Positions 19,670-19,698 of a stretch of 19,698 nucleotides of DNA are shown one piece after another. Location of the stretch: contig CAYGHG010000044.1 in the NCBI GenBank assembly GCA_964349515.1, positions 1 to 19,698 on the forward strand. Direction: 5' to 3'. The notes under the pieces are model-generated. The model did no database searches and was not told where the DNA came from. It worked only from the letters and a program-made list of their open reading frames with translations. The position numbers and the translations under genes were made by a program. Each line of letters begins with the position of its first letter. The first letter of the stretch is position 1. This stretch comes from CAYGHG01 sp964349515 (GTDB lineage Bacteria; Oederibacteriota; PGYV01; CAYGHG01).

Positions 19670-19698
19670 ATTATATAATAAAAGCGAGTGAAATACAG
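19670..19698 (-). promoter_or_regulatory. Candidate promoter for the YvyF-like gene
   Basis: On the minus strand a perfect TATAAT (19675-19670) is preceded, 17 nt away, by CTGTAT (19698-19693), which matches only three of six -35 bases. The surrounding sequence is AT-rich, so chance hits are likely. The window ends here, and other upstream signals may be missing. Confidence 0.4.

Overview
The window looks like a chromosomal segment from an uncultured Gram-negative-type bacterium, assembled from metagenomic data (it contains a 100-N scaffold gap). I infer this from five predicted lipoproteins with clear lipoboxes, secreted proteins with long Thr/Pro/Ala-rich linkers, and a C-terminal 'FPNPF ... 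SPGIYYY' domain of the kind seen in FCB-type and candidate-phylum bacteria. The style recalls candidate phyla such as Goldbacteria, but I cannot confirm that without a search. No rRNA, tRNA, CRISPR array, phage module or recognisable transposase was seen.

Layout. 1-440: a degenerate 7-8 bp tandem repeat, a GC-rich REP-like hairpin and a likely sigma70 promoter. 439-4615: an AI-2E family transporter, two exported proteins of unknown role (one a lipoprotein with a carboxypeptidase-regulatory-like domain), an M23 metallopeptidase and a class 3-like aldehyde dehydrogenase. 4639-10397: a near-consensus promoter (TTGACC-N17-TATAAT) followed by tightly packed genes: a 97-aa antitoxin-like protein, an AbiEii-like nucleotidyltransferase with an altered catalytic DxD, an 858-aa fusion of a KaiC-like domain without a P-loop and a PEP/pyruvate-binding (PPDK N-type) domain, a DEDDh exonuclease with a BRCT domain, a stand-alone cyclic-nucleotide-binding protein, a small membrane protein, a hemerythrin and a TM2 protein. 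The first five genes (4688-9578) overlap by 1 to 32 nt, so translational coupling is likely. This is the least ordinary part of the window.

10411-14933: two lipoproteins (DNRLRE/CBM96-like, and a beta-sandwich protein of unknown role), a PfkB-family sugar kinase and a large secreted protein whose seven repeats suggest a seven-bladed beta-propeller, followed by a Thr-rich stalk and a C-terminal domain. 14967-16274: a YkgJ-type cysteine-cluster protein and a pirin.

16275-17060: a gene-poor stretch built from duplicated repeat modules, REP-like hairpins and several perfect palindromes, the last of which sits at the likely promoter of a lipoprotein gene (17061-17582). 17595-17818 is a decayed lipoprotein whose surviving piece resembles the start of an SUMF1 domain. 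It lies just upstream of an SUMF1-domain lipoprotein (17819-19050) that is interrupted by the N gap. A 19-bp-stem terminator separates this from a convergent minus-strand YvyF-like zinc-ribbon protein.
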